DNA of 64,000 bases from Anastatus disparis (taxonomy: Eukaryota > Arthropoda > Insecta > Hymenoptera > Eupelmidae): assembly GCA_017163975.1 (NCBI GenBank), contig JAFFSR010000010.1, positions 1-64,000 on the forward strand, in the 5' to 3' direction. A program made the position numbers and the translations under genes. The notes beneath the pieces are model-generated. The model saw nothing but the letters and a program-made list of their open reading frames with translations, made no database searches and was not told where the DNA came from. Positions 23,288-35,200 of the stretch are shown here, piece after piece. Within the stretch, counting starts at the first letter, position 1, and each line of letters starts with the position of its first letter.

Positions 23288-26200
23288 CCTGAAGGAACAA
23301 CTCCTAATGATATACCAAATATTACAGTAAGATTATTTTATGCAAAATTTAAAATGCTATTAAATGATATAATAAAAAATGAAATTTTTGGTCCTGTAAT
23401 AGCTTATGTATTTTCCATAGAATTTCAAAAAAGAGGATTACCTCATGCACATATCATTATCACATTACACCATAATCATAAAATATTTACTGTAGAATCT
23501 ATTGATAAGTATATCTTCAGCTGAAATACCATCATCGGAAAATATATATTTACAAAAATTAGTAATTAAACATATGTTACACGGACCACATACTAGCAAA
23601 TCTCCATGTTATGATGAAAATAAAAATATATGTAAAAAAAATTTTCCAAAACCATTTACTGAATGTACTAAAATTGAAGAAAATAAATATCCACAATACA
23701 AACGACGAAATAATATTTCTGATAATTATATCTACAATTTTAAAAATAACAAAAAAATTATAAAAGTTGATAATTCAATGGTAATTCCTTACAATAGTTT
23801 TTTATTAGCAAAATATGCTGCTCATATTAATACTGAACTTTGTATGTCAATACAAAGTATTAAATATATTTACGACTATATTTATAAAGGAGTAGATAAA
23901 GCATATTGCAAAATAAAAGAAAATAAAATAAAAGAAAATGAAGAAGAAGTATATGATGAAATAACACAATATATAGATGGTAGATACTTAAGTCCAATGG
24001 AAGCAGCATGGAGATTACAAGAATTACCATTATGTGGCAGAAGTCATTCTGTAATAAGATTAAGTATTCATACAGAAAATCAACAAAAAATAATTTTTAA
24101 TGAAAATGATATAGATTCAGCATTAAATAAATACGAAACAACGTTAACCGCATGGTTTACTTTGAATAAAAAAGATGATTTTGCTAAAAAAATTAAATAT
24201 GTTAACATACCACAATATTATATTTTCAATTCTAACACAAAATCTTGGATAAAACGATCAAAAAATAGAAAAAACATAGCTATTGGTAGATTAAATGTAG
24301 TATCTCCTAAAGATAGTGAACGTTTTTTTTTTAAAATTAATATTAAATAGAATAAAAGGTGCAACATCTTATACAGATTTACGAACTCACGAAAATATTA
24401 CTTATAATACTTATAAAGAAACAGCTTTAGCAATGAATTTAATTGAGCACGAAAATGAAATTTATTATATTTTTGAAGAAGCATGTCAAGTTATGTTACC
24501 AATACAACTACGTAAATTTTTTGCATGTTTTTTACTATGTGAAAATATTCAAGGTAAAATTATTTGGAACAAATATAAAAAATTTTTACAGAAGATTTTA
24601 AAGATAATAAAGAAAATAAAGCTATATCACATATTAATCAAATATTAAATTTAGAAGATATGTCATGTGAAAATTTTGGTTTACCAGAACCAAATAAAAC
24701 ATACATTGAAGAAAATGAAGAAATTAATGATGAAATTATAAATTTTAGTAAAAAAAATTTGATAAAATGTATAAACAATTAAATAATGATCAAAAACAAA
24801 TTTTTGAAAAAATAATAAATAATAAACAAAAAATATTTTTCATAGATGGACCAGGAGGTTCCGGAAAAACTTTCTTATACAAAACATTAATATATTATTA
24901 TATAAGCATTAAAAAAAATTTTTATCGATGGCTTGGACCGGAATAGCTTCAATTTTATTACTTAAAGGTTTAACAAGTCACAGAACTTTTAGATTACCAT
25001 TGGATTTAAATAACATTGAAAGCGCATTTTTAAAATTTAATTCAGATAAAAAAAAATTAAGAGAAACAGATATAATTATATGGGATGAAGCATCTATGAT
25101 TCCTAAAAAAGCTTTAGAAATCGTAGACAAAACTTTAAAAGATGTTTGTCATAATGATAAAAGTTTTGGTGGAAAAATAATTATTTTAGGTGGAGATTTT
25201 CGACAAATTCTACCAGTATTAAAATATGGAAGAAGAAATACTATAATTGAAGAGACTATAAAATATTCAAATCTTTGGCCCTTATTTCATATTTTTAAAT
25301 TAAAAAAAAACATAAGATCTAATAATGACAGTTTCTCTTCATTTTTATTAAATATAGGAGAAGGAAACATTAATCCATTTATTATTCCAGAAGAATGGAA
25401 AACTAATGACGTCTGTGCCAAAATTTATAAAAACATTAACGAAAATTATTGTTTTTCAAAAAATGTCATTTTGAGTTCACATAATGAAGATGTAAATATT
25501 TTAAATAACAGAATTTTAAAATTAATTAAGAATGAAACAAAAACTTATTATAGCATTGACTATGCAACATACAAAGGTGTAGATCAAACGGATGATAATA
25601 TTCATTTGAATTATCCAATAGAAATGTTAAATAACATAAGAGAAGGATTACCTCCACACGAACTGAAATTAAAAGTAAATACCATAATTATGTTAATTCG
25701 AAATTTAAGTATAAAAAATGGATTATGTAATGGAACGCGATTAAAAATAACTAAATTATTCAAATATAACATAGAAGCACAAATAATTACTGGAGAAAAA
25801 ACATAAGATCTAATAATGACAGTTTCTCTTCATTTTTATTAAATATAGGAGAAGGAAACATTAATCCATTTATTATTCCAGAAGAATGGAAAACTAATGA
25901 CGTCTGTGCCAAAATTTATAAAAACATTAACGAAAATTATTGTTTTTCAAAAAATGTCATTTTGAGTTCACATAATGAAGATGTAAATATTTTAAATAAC
26001 AGAATTTTAAAATTAATTAAGAATGAAACAAAAACTTATTATAGCATTGACTATGCAACATACAAAGGTGTAGATCAAACGGATGATAATATTCATTTGA
26101 ATTATCCAATAGAAATGTTAAATAACATAAGAGAAGGATTACCTCCACACGAACTGAAATTAAAAGTAAATACCATAATTATGTTAATTCGAAATTTAAG

Positions 26201-26593
26201 TATAAAAATGGATTATGTAATGGAACGCGATTAAAAATAACTAAATTATTCAAATATAACATAGAAGCACAAATAATTACTGGAGAAAATAAAGGAAATA
26301 AAGTTTTTATACCACGTATTACATTAAACACTAATGAATCATCATCTTTACCATTTATTTTATATAGAAAACAATTTCCTGTTATATTAGCTTTTGCTAT
26401 AACAATTAATAAATCTCAAGGCCAAAGTTTCGAAAATATAGGAATATTCATCAAAAAACCTTTATTTTCTCACGGGCAATTATATGTTGCTCTTTCACGT
26501 TGTAAAAATGTAAATAAAATATATATTCAAAATGAATCGGAAAACAAAGATATTATACCTAACATAGTTTGGAAAGAAATATTAGAAAAATAA
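23288..26593 (+). pseudogene. Helitron Rep-helicase (HUH nuclease plus PIF1-like helicase), frameshifted
   Basis: This is the replication protein that nicks and unwinds Helitron DNA. The HUH motif LPHAHIII lies near 23440. The two-tyrosine motif YIYDYIYKGVD lies near 23875-23900 (Y-x2-x-Y spacing as in Helitron Rep). The helicase follows: Walker A GPGGSGKT near 24852, DEAS (Walker B) near 25085, GGDFRQILPV near 25190, and the late motif INKSQGQSF...LYVALSR near 26410-26500. Frameshifts occur near 23505, 24330 and 24600-24930, and a 491-bp tandem duplication (25311-25801 repeated at 25802-26292) inserts a stop. Active-site residues are all present, so decay looks recent. The N-terminal start is not clear. 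Confidence 0.9.
25802..26292 (+). repeat. Second copy of a 491-bp tandem duplication inside the helicase
   Basis: Near-identical to 25311-25801, differing by one A in a homopolymer near 25716/26207. The junction falls in GAAAAAACATAAG. Confidence 0.95.
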
Positions 26594-27162
26594 TTTTATT
26601 ATAATTTAACAAAAATTTAATGTTATTTAAATAAATTTTTTATAAATTATTTTATTAATTAAACTTTATTTTTTTTCAGGTTATATTTATATTAATTATA
26701 CAATTAATTTACAATAAATAAAAAATTCATATTCATAACTTTTATACAGGTAAATATAGTATAAGTAAGTATAAAATAATTTAAAATTATTTTATTTATT
26801 TATTTGTTATATAAATAACTAAATTTTAAATAAAATATGATATAATGATCATGTAATAATTTCATTTACAATATCATAATAAATTTATAAATTTTAGTAT
26901 GAATTTTTGATATATCTCATAAAATGTTTAAAATGAGAAAAAAGATATAAAAAAGGAATTATAACAAAATAATCCTATAAATCTTATAAAACTCAAAATC
27001 ATTACGATATATCAAATAATATACTAAATTATCAACAAAATTTTCAATATATTTTAAACTAATGATCATTAATATCATAACAATAATAACACTATTTTTA
27101 AGTTATACTACATATAATTAAATATATTATAAATATTTAAAATAAAATATATTTTATAAGAC

Positions 27163-27412
27163 TAAGTGGTTTTTAGGGCTACTGGCGAGGGTTTCCACTA
27201 ATCACAAAATCTAACGCGCCATCAAGGTACCTCTATGTTACACACCTTTTTAAAACTTCATATATTATATAATTATATTAACAAAAAAATTTTACAAATT
27301 TATTCAAAATTAATATTGATTTAAAAATAAATATTTATAAGTTATATTGATAAAGGTTTGAAATGTAAGGTGGTGTGGAAAGCCGAACCTCAACACTATA
27401 TATCTCTTCTTT
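27163..27412 (-). repeat. Internal inverted repeat of the Helitron, right arm
   Basis: Inverse copy of 22497-22748, with GTGGTTTTTAGGGCTACTGG and TAAGGTGGTGTGGAAAGCC. The paired CCTCAACACTATA/TATAGTGTTGAGG motif follows at 27396-27500. Parts of it (ACGCGCC and GGTGGTGTGGAAA) also occur near the 3' end of the second Helitron. Confidence 0.85.
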
Positions 27413-27690
27413 TTTTATAAAAATAAAAAAATAATGAATTAATAATAATTATATATATCTCTTCTTTTTGAAATATAATGAACAAAATAGTGTTGAGGTA
27501 TTTTTATATAAAGTAACATAAATAATTAATATTAATAGAAATAGTAAAAATATTTATTTAGAGTTTAGATAAAAATTATATTATATAATAAATTAAATAA
27601 TATTACATTATATAATATAATATTAATAATAAATGTTTAATATATAATTATATTTATAGCATAACTGGGGGTTGGCGAGCAGCGCGAGCA

Positions 27691-27708
27691 GGGGGGTACC
27701 CCCCCTAG
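27691..27708 (+). other. Helitron 3' terminal palindrome and CTAG
   Basis: GGGGGGTACCCCCC is followed immediately by CTAG and then T of the (AT)n target. The same terminus is at 50586-50599. Confidence 0.92.
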
Positions 27709-28321
27709 TATATATATATATATATATAAACCTGTATGTGTGCATTCGAATCGACGTGAAAAATCCTATGTATATTAACGTGCGTGTGCATGCATGCGAA
27801 TCGACATGAAATGTCCAAAAAAAAAAATAAATAAAATAAATATATATATATATATATAAACCTAAGGTTACTCGGATGGGTGTGTGCGTGTTGTCATAAA
27901 ATGTCCCACATATATAAAAAAGCCTGTCATTATGAGTATGTACGAGTTGACATGAAATGTCCCATATATAATCCTATGTGTGTGTGCGTGCGCATTGGCA
28001 TGAAATGTCCCATATATCTAAATCTGTAAGTGGGTGCGTTCCAATTGACGTGAAAAATCCCATGTTTATTAAAGTCTGTGTGCATGCATGCGAATAGACA
28101 TGAAATGTCCCATATATATAAACCTGTGTGTGTGCTTTTGAATTGACGTGAAAAATCCTATGTTTATTAACGTGCGTCGACATGAAATGTCCCATATATA
28201 TAAATCTAAGGGTGCATGAATGGGTGTGTGCATGTTGTCATGAAATGTACCGCATATAAAGAGAACCTGTACTTATGAGTACGTGCTATTCGACATGAAA
28301 TATCCCATGTATGTATGTATG

Positions 28322-28386
<65 letters not shown>

Positions 28387-28555
28387 ACCAAAACATATAC
28401 GGGTTAACGAGTGCAAGTTGACATGAAACGGACCATGTATATATATATATATATATATATATCAACTTGTCCGTATGTGTGCATGTAGGTCGACATGAAA
28501 TGTTGCATATATATGAGCCTAGGTGCGTATGTATGTGCGCGTCCACATATGTTTT
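27709..28555 (+). repeat. AT-rich minisatellite, right part
   Basis: About eight ~90-bp units contain GACATGAAATGTCCCATATAT, CCTGTGTGTGTGC and GACGTGAAAAATCC. GACATGAAATGTC is nearly palindromic. (AT)n tracts occur at 28323-28382 and 28437-28462. Long apparent ORFs here are translations of the AT repeat. Confidence 0.88.
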
Positions 28556-29355
28556 TCTATATACATATATATGATAAAAATTGCTTAGTATGTTTAATTA
28601 AAAAGGAATTGTGGAATTCTTAATTAAAGCTCTCGAATTCACAAATCATAATCATAACTGACGCTCTTTCAATTCACGATTACATTTTGATTTCTTAATT
28701 GAAATTTATTTAATTAAGGATTCCTTTTGATTTTGGAATAAAAACCCTTTCAATTCACGATTAAATTTTGATTTCTCAAGAGCATGACGAAGCTGTCCGC
28801 CTTCTAATAATATTTCCAATCTTAACTTATGAATAAACGATGCGTTTAATTGAGTTTTTTGCTATGAAGAAAAAATTTGTAAGATTAAACTCTAGTGCGG
28901 ACAACTCAAGAAAACCACCAAAATATTATACATACAAAGTTATAATAAAAACTTTCAATATATCGTATTTTAATGTTAGGTTGGTCGAGTTTGATATCTA
29001 ATTTCCAATCCAAGCTCATAAAAAAATAAAAAGTCCAAATGACTAAGTATTTTAACACTTATCCGGGAAAATATTATTAACCACAGATATAAAATTCGTT
29101 TTGACAATAATATCTACAGACGTATACTTTTATTCATGATTTCCTATATTAAGATATATATTTTTTTGTTAAAAACAATTTGTATAACTTCATGCATATT
29201 CATTTAAACATACCTATTAGTAAGTTTAGCAATCATTTATTATTTCTCTTTTTTCCAAAAATACAATATTTTTTCAAATATATGTATTTTTATTTCCAAT
29301 ATTGTTATATAACTATATCCAAACCTTATAAAAACAATCTTTACAAAAAGTTCCA
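28556..29355. other. Unassigned AT-rich sequence upstream of the piggyBac relic
   Basis: Repeated TTTCAATTCACGATTA and TTAATTAA-rich short repeats lie at 28590-28780. The rest has no recognisable motif. A 5' end of the piggyBac element (TTAA plus inverted repeat) could not be fixed. Confidence 0.5.
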
Positions 29356-31022
29356 GTGTCTAAAAGAAAAAGAAATAGTAAAAAATCCACTGAAGTTCGT
29401 GAAGTTGAAGTTGAAATTGCGGAAGCTGACAATTACTATGATGTTAGTGTTATACCTGATCAGAACTTTTCTGGGGAATCTGATTATTCTTCTCAATTAG
29501 AGAACGATTCTAACAACGATTCAGATAGTAGTGATGTTGGAGAAATAGATTTGGGATGTGTAAAATCATTCAAACAGGTTTCAAATTTCTACACTGATAC
29601 TCAAAAGAAATTAGAGCCCAATCACACTTATGATTGGGTTGATGGTGAAATAAGTTATCAGGATAGTTTAGAAAATGAAACCTGTCTAAAAGATAGTGAT
29701 ATTACAAAAATATCAAAAAGTTCTTTAACTGAAATTTTTGAATTTTTTTTTCCACTTGAAGTTAAAGAATATATAATCGAATGTACTGCATCATATGGAT
29801 ATGAACTTTCTTTGGATGATTTAAATATATTCCTTGGAATTTTAATTTTCAGTTGTTTCAACAAAAGATTGGCTCAACGAGACTATCGGTCTAAAGATGA
29901 ATATTTGAGAGCTGATCAAGTAGCTTCATCTATGGGTTAAGAAATTTGAGAAAATTAAAGCCAGCATAAAATTACATAAACCTACCGATGAAAACAAGGA
30001 AGATAAAATTTGGCGTGTAAGATCTTTCATAAATATTTTTAGAAAAAATATTTTACAATTCGGCTTTTTCTCTACAGCATTATCAATTGACGAAATGATG
30101 GTCAAATATTACGGAAAGTGTTCATTGAAACAGTTCATCAAATCTAAGCCTATCAGATTTGGTATTAAAATGTGGGGTCTTGCTAGTGCTAATGGATATT
30201 TATTTGATTTTGAAATTTATTGTGGAAAAAATGCCAAATCTAATACTTTATCTAAATGTTCTTTTGGCACTCGCGTAGTAATTAAGATGTTGGAACAATT
30301 ATTTTTACATACAACTACACGTAATTTGCGAAACTATCATGTATATTTTGATAGCTTATTTTGTTCTGCCGACTTACTGGTTCATTTGAAAAAACTTGGA
30401 TTGCGATGTACCGGGACTGTTAGAAAAGACAGAGTACCTTTGAAACATAACATTACTAAAGACGATAGTCGTGGAAGCTATCACGCAATGTATAACAGAC
30501 TTAGTGGCCTAAATTATGTTACAATTATGGATTCAAAGCCTGTCTCTATATTATCAACTGCAGCTGGTGTAAAGCCTACTAGTCCGGTAGAAAGATATGA
30601 TAAAAGTCAGAAAAAGAAACAAAAAATCAATTTCCCTAACTGTTTTTGTGCTTACAACAAAAATATGGGCGGAATCGACGTTCAGGACGAACATTGCAAC
30701 AAAGTTTTACCTATATTTCGCTCAAAAAAAATGGACTTGGGTAATTTTAATGAGATGTATTCAAATGTCACTTACAAATGCTACTGTATTATATAATATT
30801 GTAAATGCTGGGAAAAAGGAAAAAATAGGAACTAAAGATGTTGTCATGGCTGTTGCTAAAAGTTATTTAAATAAAAAAACATTAAAACTTCACGAACCAA
30901 TACAGACTACAAGTCAAAAAAATTGTTCTAACAAGAACTGTTTTTTAAGATCTAAAAAAATGTGTAATACATGTGAATTATATTTTTGTAAACATTGTTT
31001 TGATTTAGCTCACCCTAAATAA
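29356..31022 (+). pseudogene. piggyBac-type transposase, frameshifted
   Basis: An acidic N-terminus (DSDSSDVGEIDLG) is followed by the conserved helical block (PLEVKEYIIECTASYGYEL...). After a frameshift near 29937 come the catalytic-core Asp motifs SIDEMMVKYYGK (near 30085), VYFDSLFCSADLL (near 30345) and NMGGIDVQDE (near 30665). After a second shift near 30750 the C-terminal Cys-rich domain appears (CSNKNC...CNTCELYFCKHC). All three Asp of the DDD triad are retained. The length (~550 residues) is usual for the family. The frame opens with GTG just after TTCCAG rather than at an ATG, so the true start or a first exon is uncertain. Three frames and no clear termini make it a pseudogene. Confidence 0.88.
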
Positions 31023-31044
31023 AAGTATTTGAACGATGTGACTA

Positions 31045-31049
<5 letters not shown>

Positions 31050-31076
<27 letters not shown>
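31050..31076 (+). repeat. 27-bp poly(A) run after the piggyBac stop
   Basis: The run begins 27 bp after AATAAA (31017-31022), the spacing of a genuine poly(A) tail. See finding on possible retroposition. Confidence 0.85.
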
Positions 31077-31198
31077 CATGATTTTTGTAAATTGTCTACC
31101 TCCTCGCGGTGAAAATCGGGCAACAGTGTATATTATACAGTGGCAAAGTGACAATTCATAGCTCGAGTTTTCGAGATTCGTTAAATACACAACAAAAA

Positions 31199-31478
31199 GA
31201 TTGTGTAATTTTTTTCTCGAAATGGAGGGACTTTTCAAAAAAATTTTATAGACAAAAAAATGCTTAAAATTGTCCAAAATATATGTATGAATTTTTTCGG
31301 AATCGTTTGGGCCATTTTGGATTTTCTCAAAAAATGGCCAATTTCAAAAAAAATCAAATATGGCCCAAACGATTTTAAAAAAATTCAGACATATATTTTG
31401 GACAATTTTAAGCATTTTTTGTTCCATAAAATGTTTTTGAAAAGTCCCTCTATTTCGAGAAAAAAAATCGTAAAGTTT
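31199..31478. repeat. Long hairpin, ~130-bp arms
   Basis: AATGCTTAAAATTGTCCAAA near 31259 pairs with its complement near 31400, extending outwards through TTTCTCGAAATGGAGGGACT and inwards through CGTTTGGGCCAT. Short open frames here arise from the stem. Confidence 0.85.
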
Positions 31479-31848
31479 TTTTTAAAACTTCTCTGCGAAA
31501 GTGGCCATTTTGAAAAAACTAATGCATAAAAAAACCTTTACGACCCCTGTTTTGATAAGTTTAGACATCCGGACCGCGATTAGTGGTATTTTCGTGGTGA
31601 TTTAAAAGTCGAAACAACATGATAATTGACTTTGAAAAAAAAAATAGGATGAAAAAAATCGTTTTTTTTTATAAAAAATCTAAAAAATAATTAGGTTATT
31701 GACATTTTTATGCAAAATCAATACCAGATTCTGAAAGAGCGCCATCGAGAACCCCCTATAGGCAATTTTGGAATCAAACGAACCCCATTTACTATTTGAT
31801 TTGTACAGCCGAAGTCACCTAGCACAAATTTGCTATTTTGCGCATTAA
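31479..31848. other. Unassigned transposon debris
   Basis: No coding frame. The segment ends TTGCGCATTAA, with a TTAA (31845-31848) exactly where homology to the Helitron helicase begins. This is compatible with the right end of a TTAA-targeting element, but no matching left end was found. Confidence 0.4.
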
Positions 31849-32122
31849 CGGATTAAGCACAAATGAATCATCGTCTTTACAATTTATTTTATAAAAAAAA
31901 CAATTTCCTATTGCATTAGCTTTTGTTACAACTATATTTAAATCACAAGGTCAAAGTTTTGAAAACGTAGGAATATTCGTAATAAAACCTTTATTTTTAC
32001 ATGGACAATTATATGTTGCTCTTTCAAGAAGTAAAAATCCTTCTAAAATACATATTCAAAATGAATTGGAAAATAAAAATGAATTAACGAATATAGTATG
32101 GCAAGAAGTACTAGAGAAATAA
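31849..32122 (+). pseudogene. Second Helitron: helicase C-terminal fragment
   Basis: The DNA aligns with 26321-26593 of the first Helitron and carries FKSQGQSFENVGIFV and LYVALSRSK before the TAA at 32120. It is truncated upstream at 31848, with an early frameshift. Divergence from the first copy is clear, so this is a related but distinct Helitron. Its 3' end lies at 50599 beyond three nested insertions. Confidence 0.83.
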
Positions 32123-32212
32123 CAGAAAAAAAAAACTTTAATTTTTTTAATATTAAAAATATATTTATATTTCTTACATACTAATAAAACATTTGTTTTT
32201 TCAGATATAACA

Positions 32213-35200
32213 TGGCTGATTCCATTCAGATTCATGCAGGCCGTCACTGATAGATTTTTTTTTTTTTCTTCTAAGTAATAGAAATACCTTCTATTATGTA
32301 TATAAAGATGAAATTTACCTCGTAGAACGCTCAAAAAAATTTTTTTCTTCTACTACAGCAATTCTAGTGTTGGATGTAAAAACGAAAATTCAAAAATTGA
32401 AAATTAACCTCTACTTTTAAATGACTATAGCTCCGTAAATTTTTAACCTTTTTGGGTGTTCTTTTAACGAAAGTGTGCGGAATTTAGTCTAGTTTGAAAT
32501 GCAATCTCGATTTTTGTAATACAATTTGATCTCACTGAGTTATTTACGAAAAACCGAAAAAAGCGATTTTTTTCAAACACGATTTTCTCGAAAACTATAT
32601 ATTTTTTTTTTTCAATTTTTATATGATTTTATACATAAAAAATACTAACTTTTAGGGTAGGTGAGAATATGCGATTATGCCTTATTTTTTTTTAACAGAT
32701 TTTTAAACGTTTTTTTTTTATATTTTCGATTTTAAAACATTGATACCATGGCGCATTATACTATTTTTCCAACTTTACGTATTCTTACAACTATTTTCAT
32801 GCTTTTATTTATTAATATATCAAAAATATCAACAATAATCTTTAAAATAAACCCCGGATCGAATATTTTGATCAATTAGAACCAAAGTTATGACGATTTA
32901 AAGTTTAAAAAAAAATGCTGAAACTTTAAATAAATATGATATTTACATTGAGGAAACGCAATTTTCGTTAAAGATTAAAATCTGAAGATATGAATTTTTT
33001 AATTTAGAAAAAAAGTTATTTTGATGAAAGAATATATAACCATTTATCCTCTTTTTATGGTACATTATTATAATAAAAATTTTTTTTGTTGAAGAATATA
33101 ATTTTTTTATCAGTTTGAATTTCGCGCCTAGAATTTGAATTTATTTTGTAGGGAGTTGACGCATGTCACTACTAGGTGGCGATGATTCGTTCTTTGCATT
33201 CTCATCAACGACTTGACGCGTTTAAAAATATAAGAAAAGGAAGATAAAAAATAAAGTTGTTTAAGAAAAATTATTTTTTTCGATCTGTTATTGAACAGAA
33301 TATCAATAATGGCATCACTGATTGTCAAAATGAAGTGCAAGGATTTAAAAGAAAGGCACAAAAAAGTTGTTTCTGATTGCTCCAAAAGTCCGCTTAGAGA
33401 ATTAGGTGATCTAACGGAGTCTTTGAAGCGCTTGTATCCAAATACTTCTTTCTCTAGAGAAGATAAAGTATGCCCTTCGTGTTACAAAATATTATTAGAT
33501 GAAGTGAAAAATGCCTATTTCATCGACTTCAAGCAGTCAACAATCTTCGGAAGATTTTATTCATAGTGAGGCTGTGGTAGAACAGCTCAACGAGACTTCA
33601 AGTAATTTGAAATTAAACATTTCACCAATTAAAATGCCTCAAAGTATTAATATCAAGATGCGAGAATCTTATGCTCTCCGAAAAAGAAAACAAATAAACA
33701 ATGCATTTGATTCACAAATAGCAAGTAAAATGATGAAAGTCTACGATATAACGGATTTGCCCGCATTGAATGAAAATAATGAATGTAAAACAAATGATAA
33801 TGGCTTGAGAATATTAAAGTTGCATTAGATAATTGTTCAAATTTTCTTGAGAAAGTGCGATTGTTGAGTATTATACCAAGTGATATTTCCAAAGATTATT
33901 TATTATCAGTTTTACCAAATGTAACTATTTATATGATTGATCAAGCACGATCATTGGTAAATAACAAAAAAATTTACAAGCAGTCTGAGAACTATTGTGG
34001 CCATTCTTTGGATAGTGAAATTGTAATGAAAGTAAAGGATTATTATCTGAACGATGATTTTAATTGTTCTCGTCAAAGTGCGAATAAAAGCGACACAGTA
34101 TCTATCAAAGAAAATGGTATAAAAACTAAAACAGTCAAGCGCTTTCTTACGCGAAGTATAAAAGAAATATATCAATTATTTAAAGACGAAAATCCTGAAA
34201 TGAAAACAAAAATGGGTAAATCAACATTCTACGCTTTAAGACCGAAGTGGGTTATACCACATCCACCCACCGATTCGTGTCTTTGCGTTTACTGCGAGAA
34301 TCTTAAACTTATGTTAGATGCTTTGAATAATTATAAAAAAGAGAATAAACAAGACACTGCAGATTTGGAATTGAAAATATGTTCTTCACTTTTTTGTTCA
34401 AAAGATGATATGAAATGTGTACTAAGAGAATGTAAAGAATGTCCCATTGGAGATTCTATTGATTTACAAGTAATTTCTTTGACAGAAGAAGATTCATATG
34501 AAGAAATAATTTATGGTGTTTGGGAAAAATCAAATTTACTGAATAAAACTAGCACAGTTGAAAATTTCTTAATAGAGTTAAGAGAGCGCGCTCTCACTGT
34601 AAGAGCTCATAAATTGGTCAAAGAAATTCAACGTATAGCAATTAAAGAGGTTAAACTTTTAGCGAACAATAATGACTTCTAATTAGTTATTCATGTCAAT
34701 TTTGCAGAAAATTGGACAGTTCTGCTTCAAAATGAAATTCAAAGCTATCATTGGAATAAAAACCAAATATCAATATTTACGTCGGTATACTATTTTGGAA
34801 ATGATAAAACAGTCAGTTATGTCACCGTCTGTAACGATATTAAACATGATTCGTCTCATGCCCTAATGGCTATAAATTTAATTATCGATAACTCAAAACA
34901 AAAACATATTGCGCAAGATCTTGATGAAATCATAACCATTTCCGATGGAGCTGCCAGTCATTTTAAAAATAGATATCAATTCTATAAGCTTCAAAACTCA
35001 AAAGTAAACAGAAAATGGCTTTCTTCTGCAACAGGTCATGGTAAAGGCGCTTGTGACGGTATTGGTGGTTTAGTTAAACATTATGCTACCACGCATAATC
35101 TGTCCAAGAAGAGTGCAGATTTTATTAGAAACGCTGAAAATTTCGCCACTCACGTATCAAAAGATACTCCGTCGATTAACATTCTTGTTATCCGCAAGGA

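Larger units (their letters stand above)
21982..27708 (+). mobile_element. Helitron, complete ends, 5.7 kb
   Basis: The 5' end is A|TCTCCCTATATTATATAG. The 3' end is a GGGGGGTACCCCCC palindrome followed at once by CTAG|T. The TC start, hairpin plus CTAG end and insertion between A and T without target duplication are the Helitron signature. Inside is a Rep-helicase gene on the same strand. Unusually, ~250-bp inverted repeats (22497-22748 and 27163-27412) bracket the gene. The C-rich 5' leader (22020-22150) is also notable. The insertion lies in (AT)n DNA. Confidence 0.93.

Noticed and set aside
28206..28546. Open frames of repeated IYIYIY
   Set aside because: Translations of the AT microsatellite and minisatellite; no start context or composition of a real protein.
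31005..31529. Open frames on both strands near 31260
   Set aside because: They arise from the long hairpin arms at 31199-31478.
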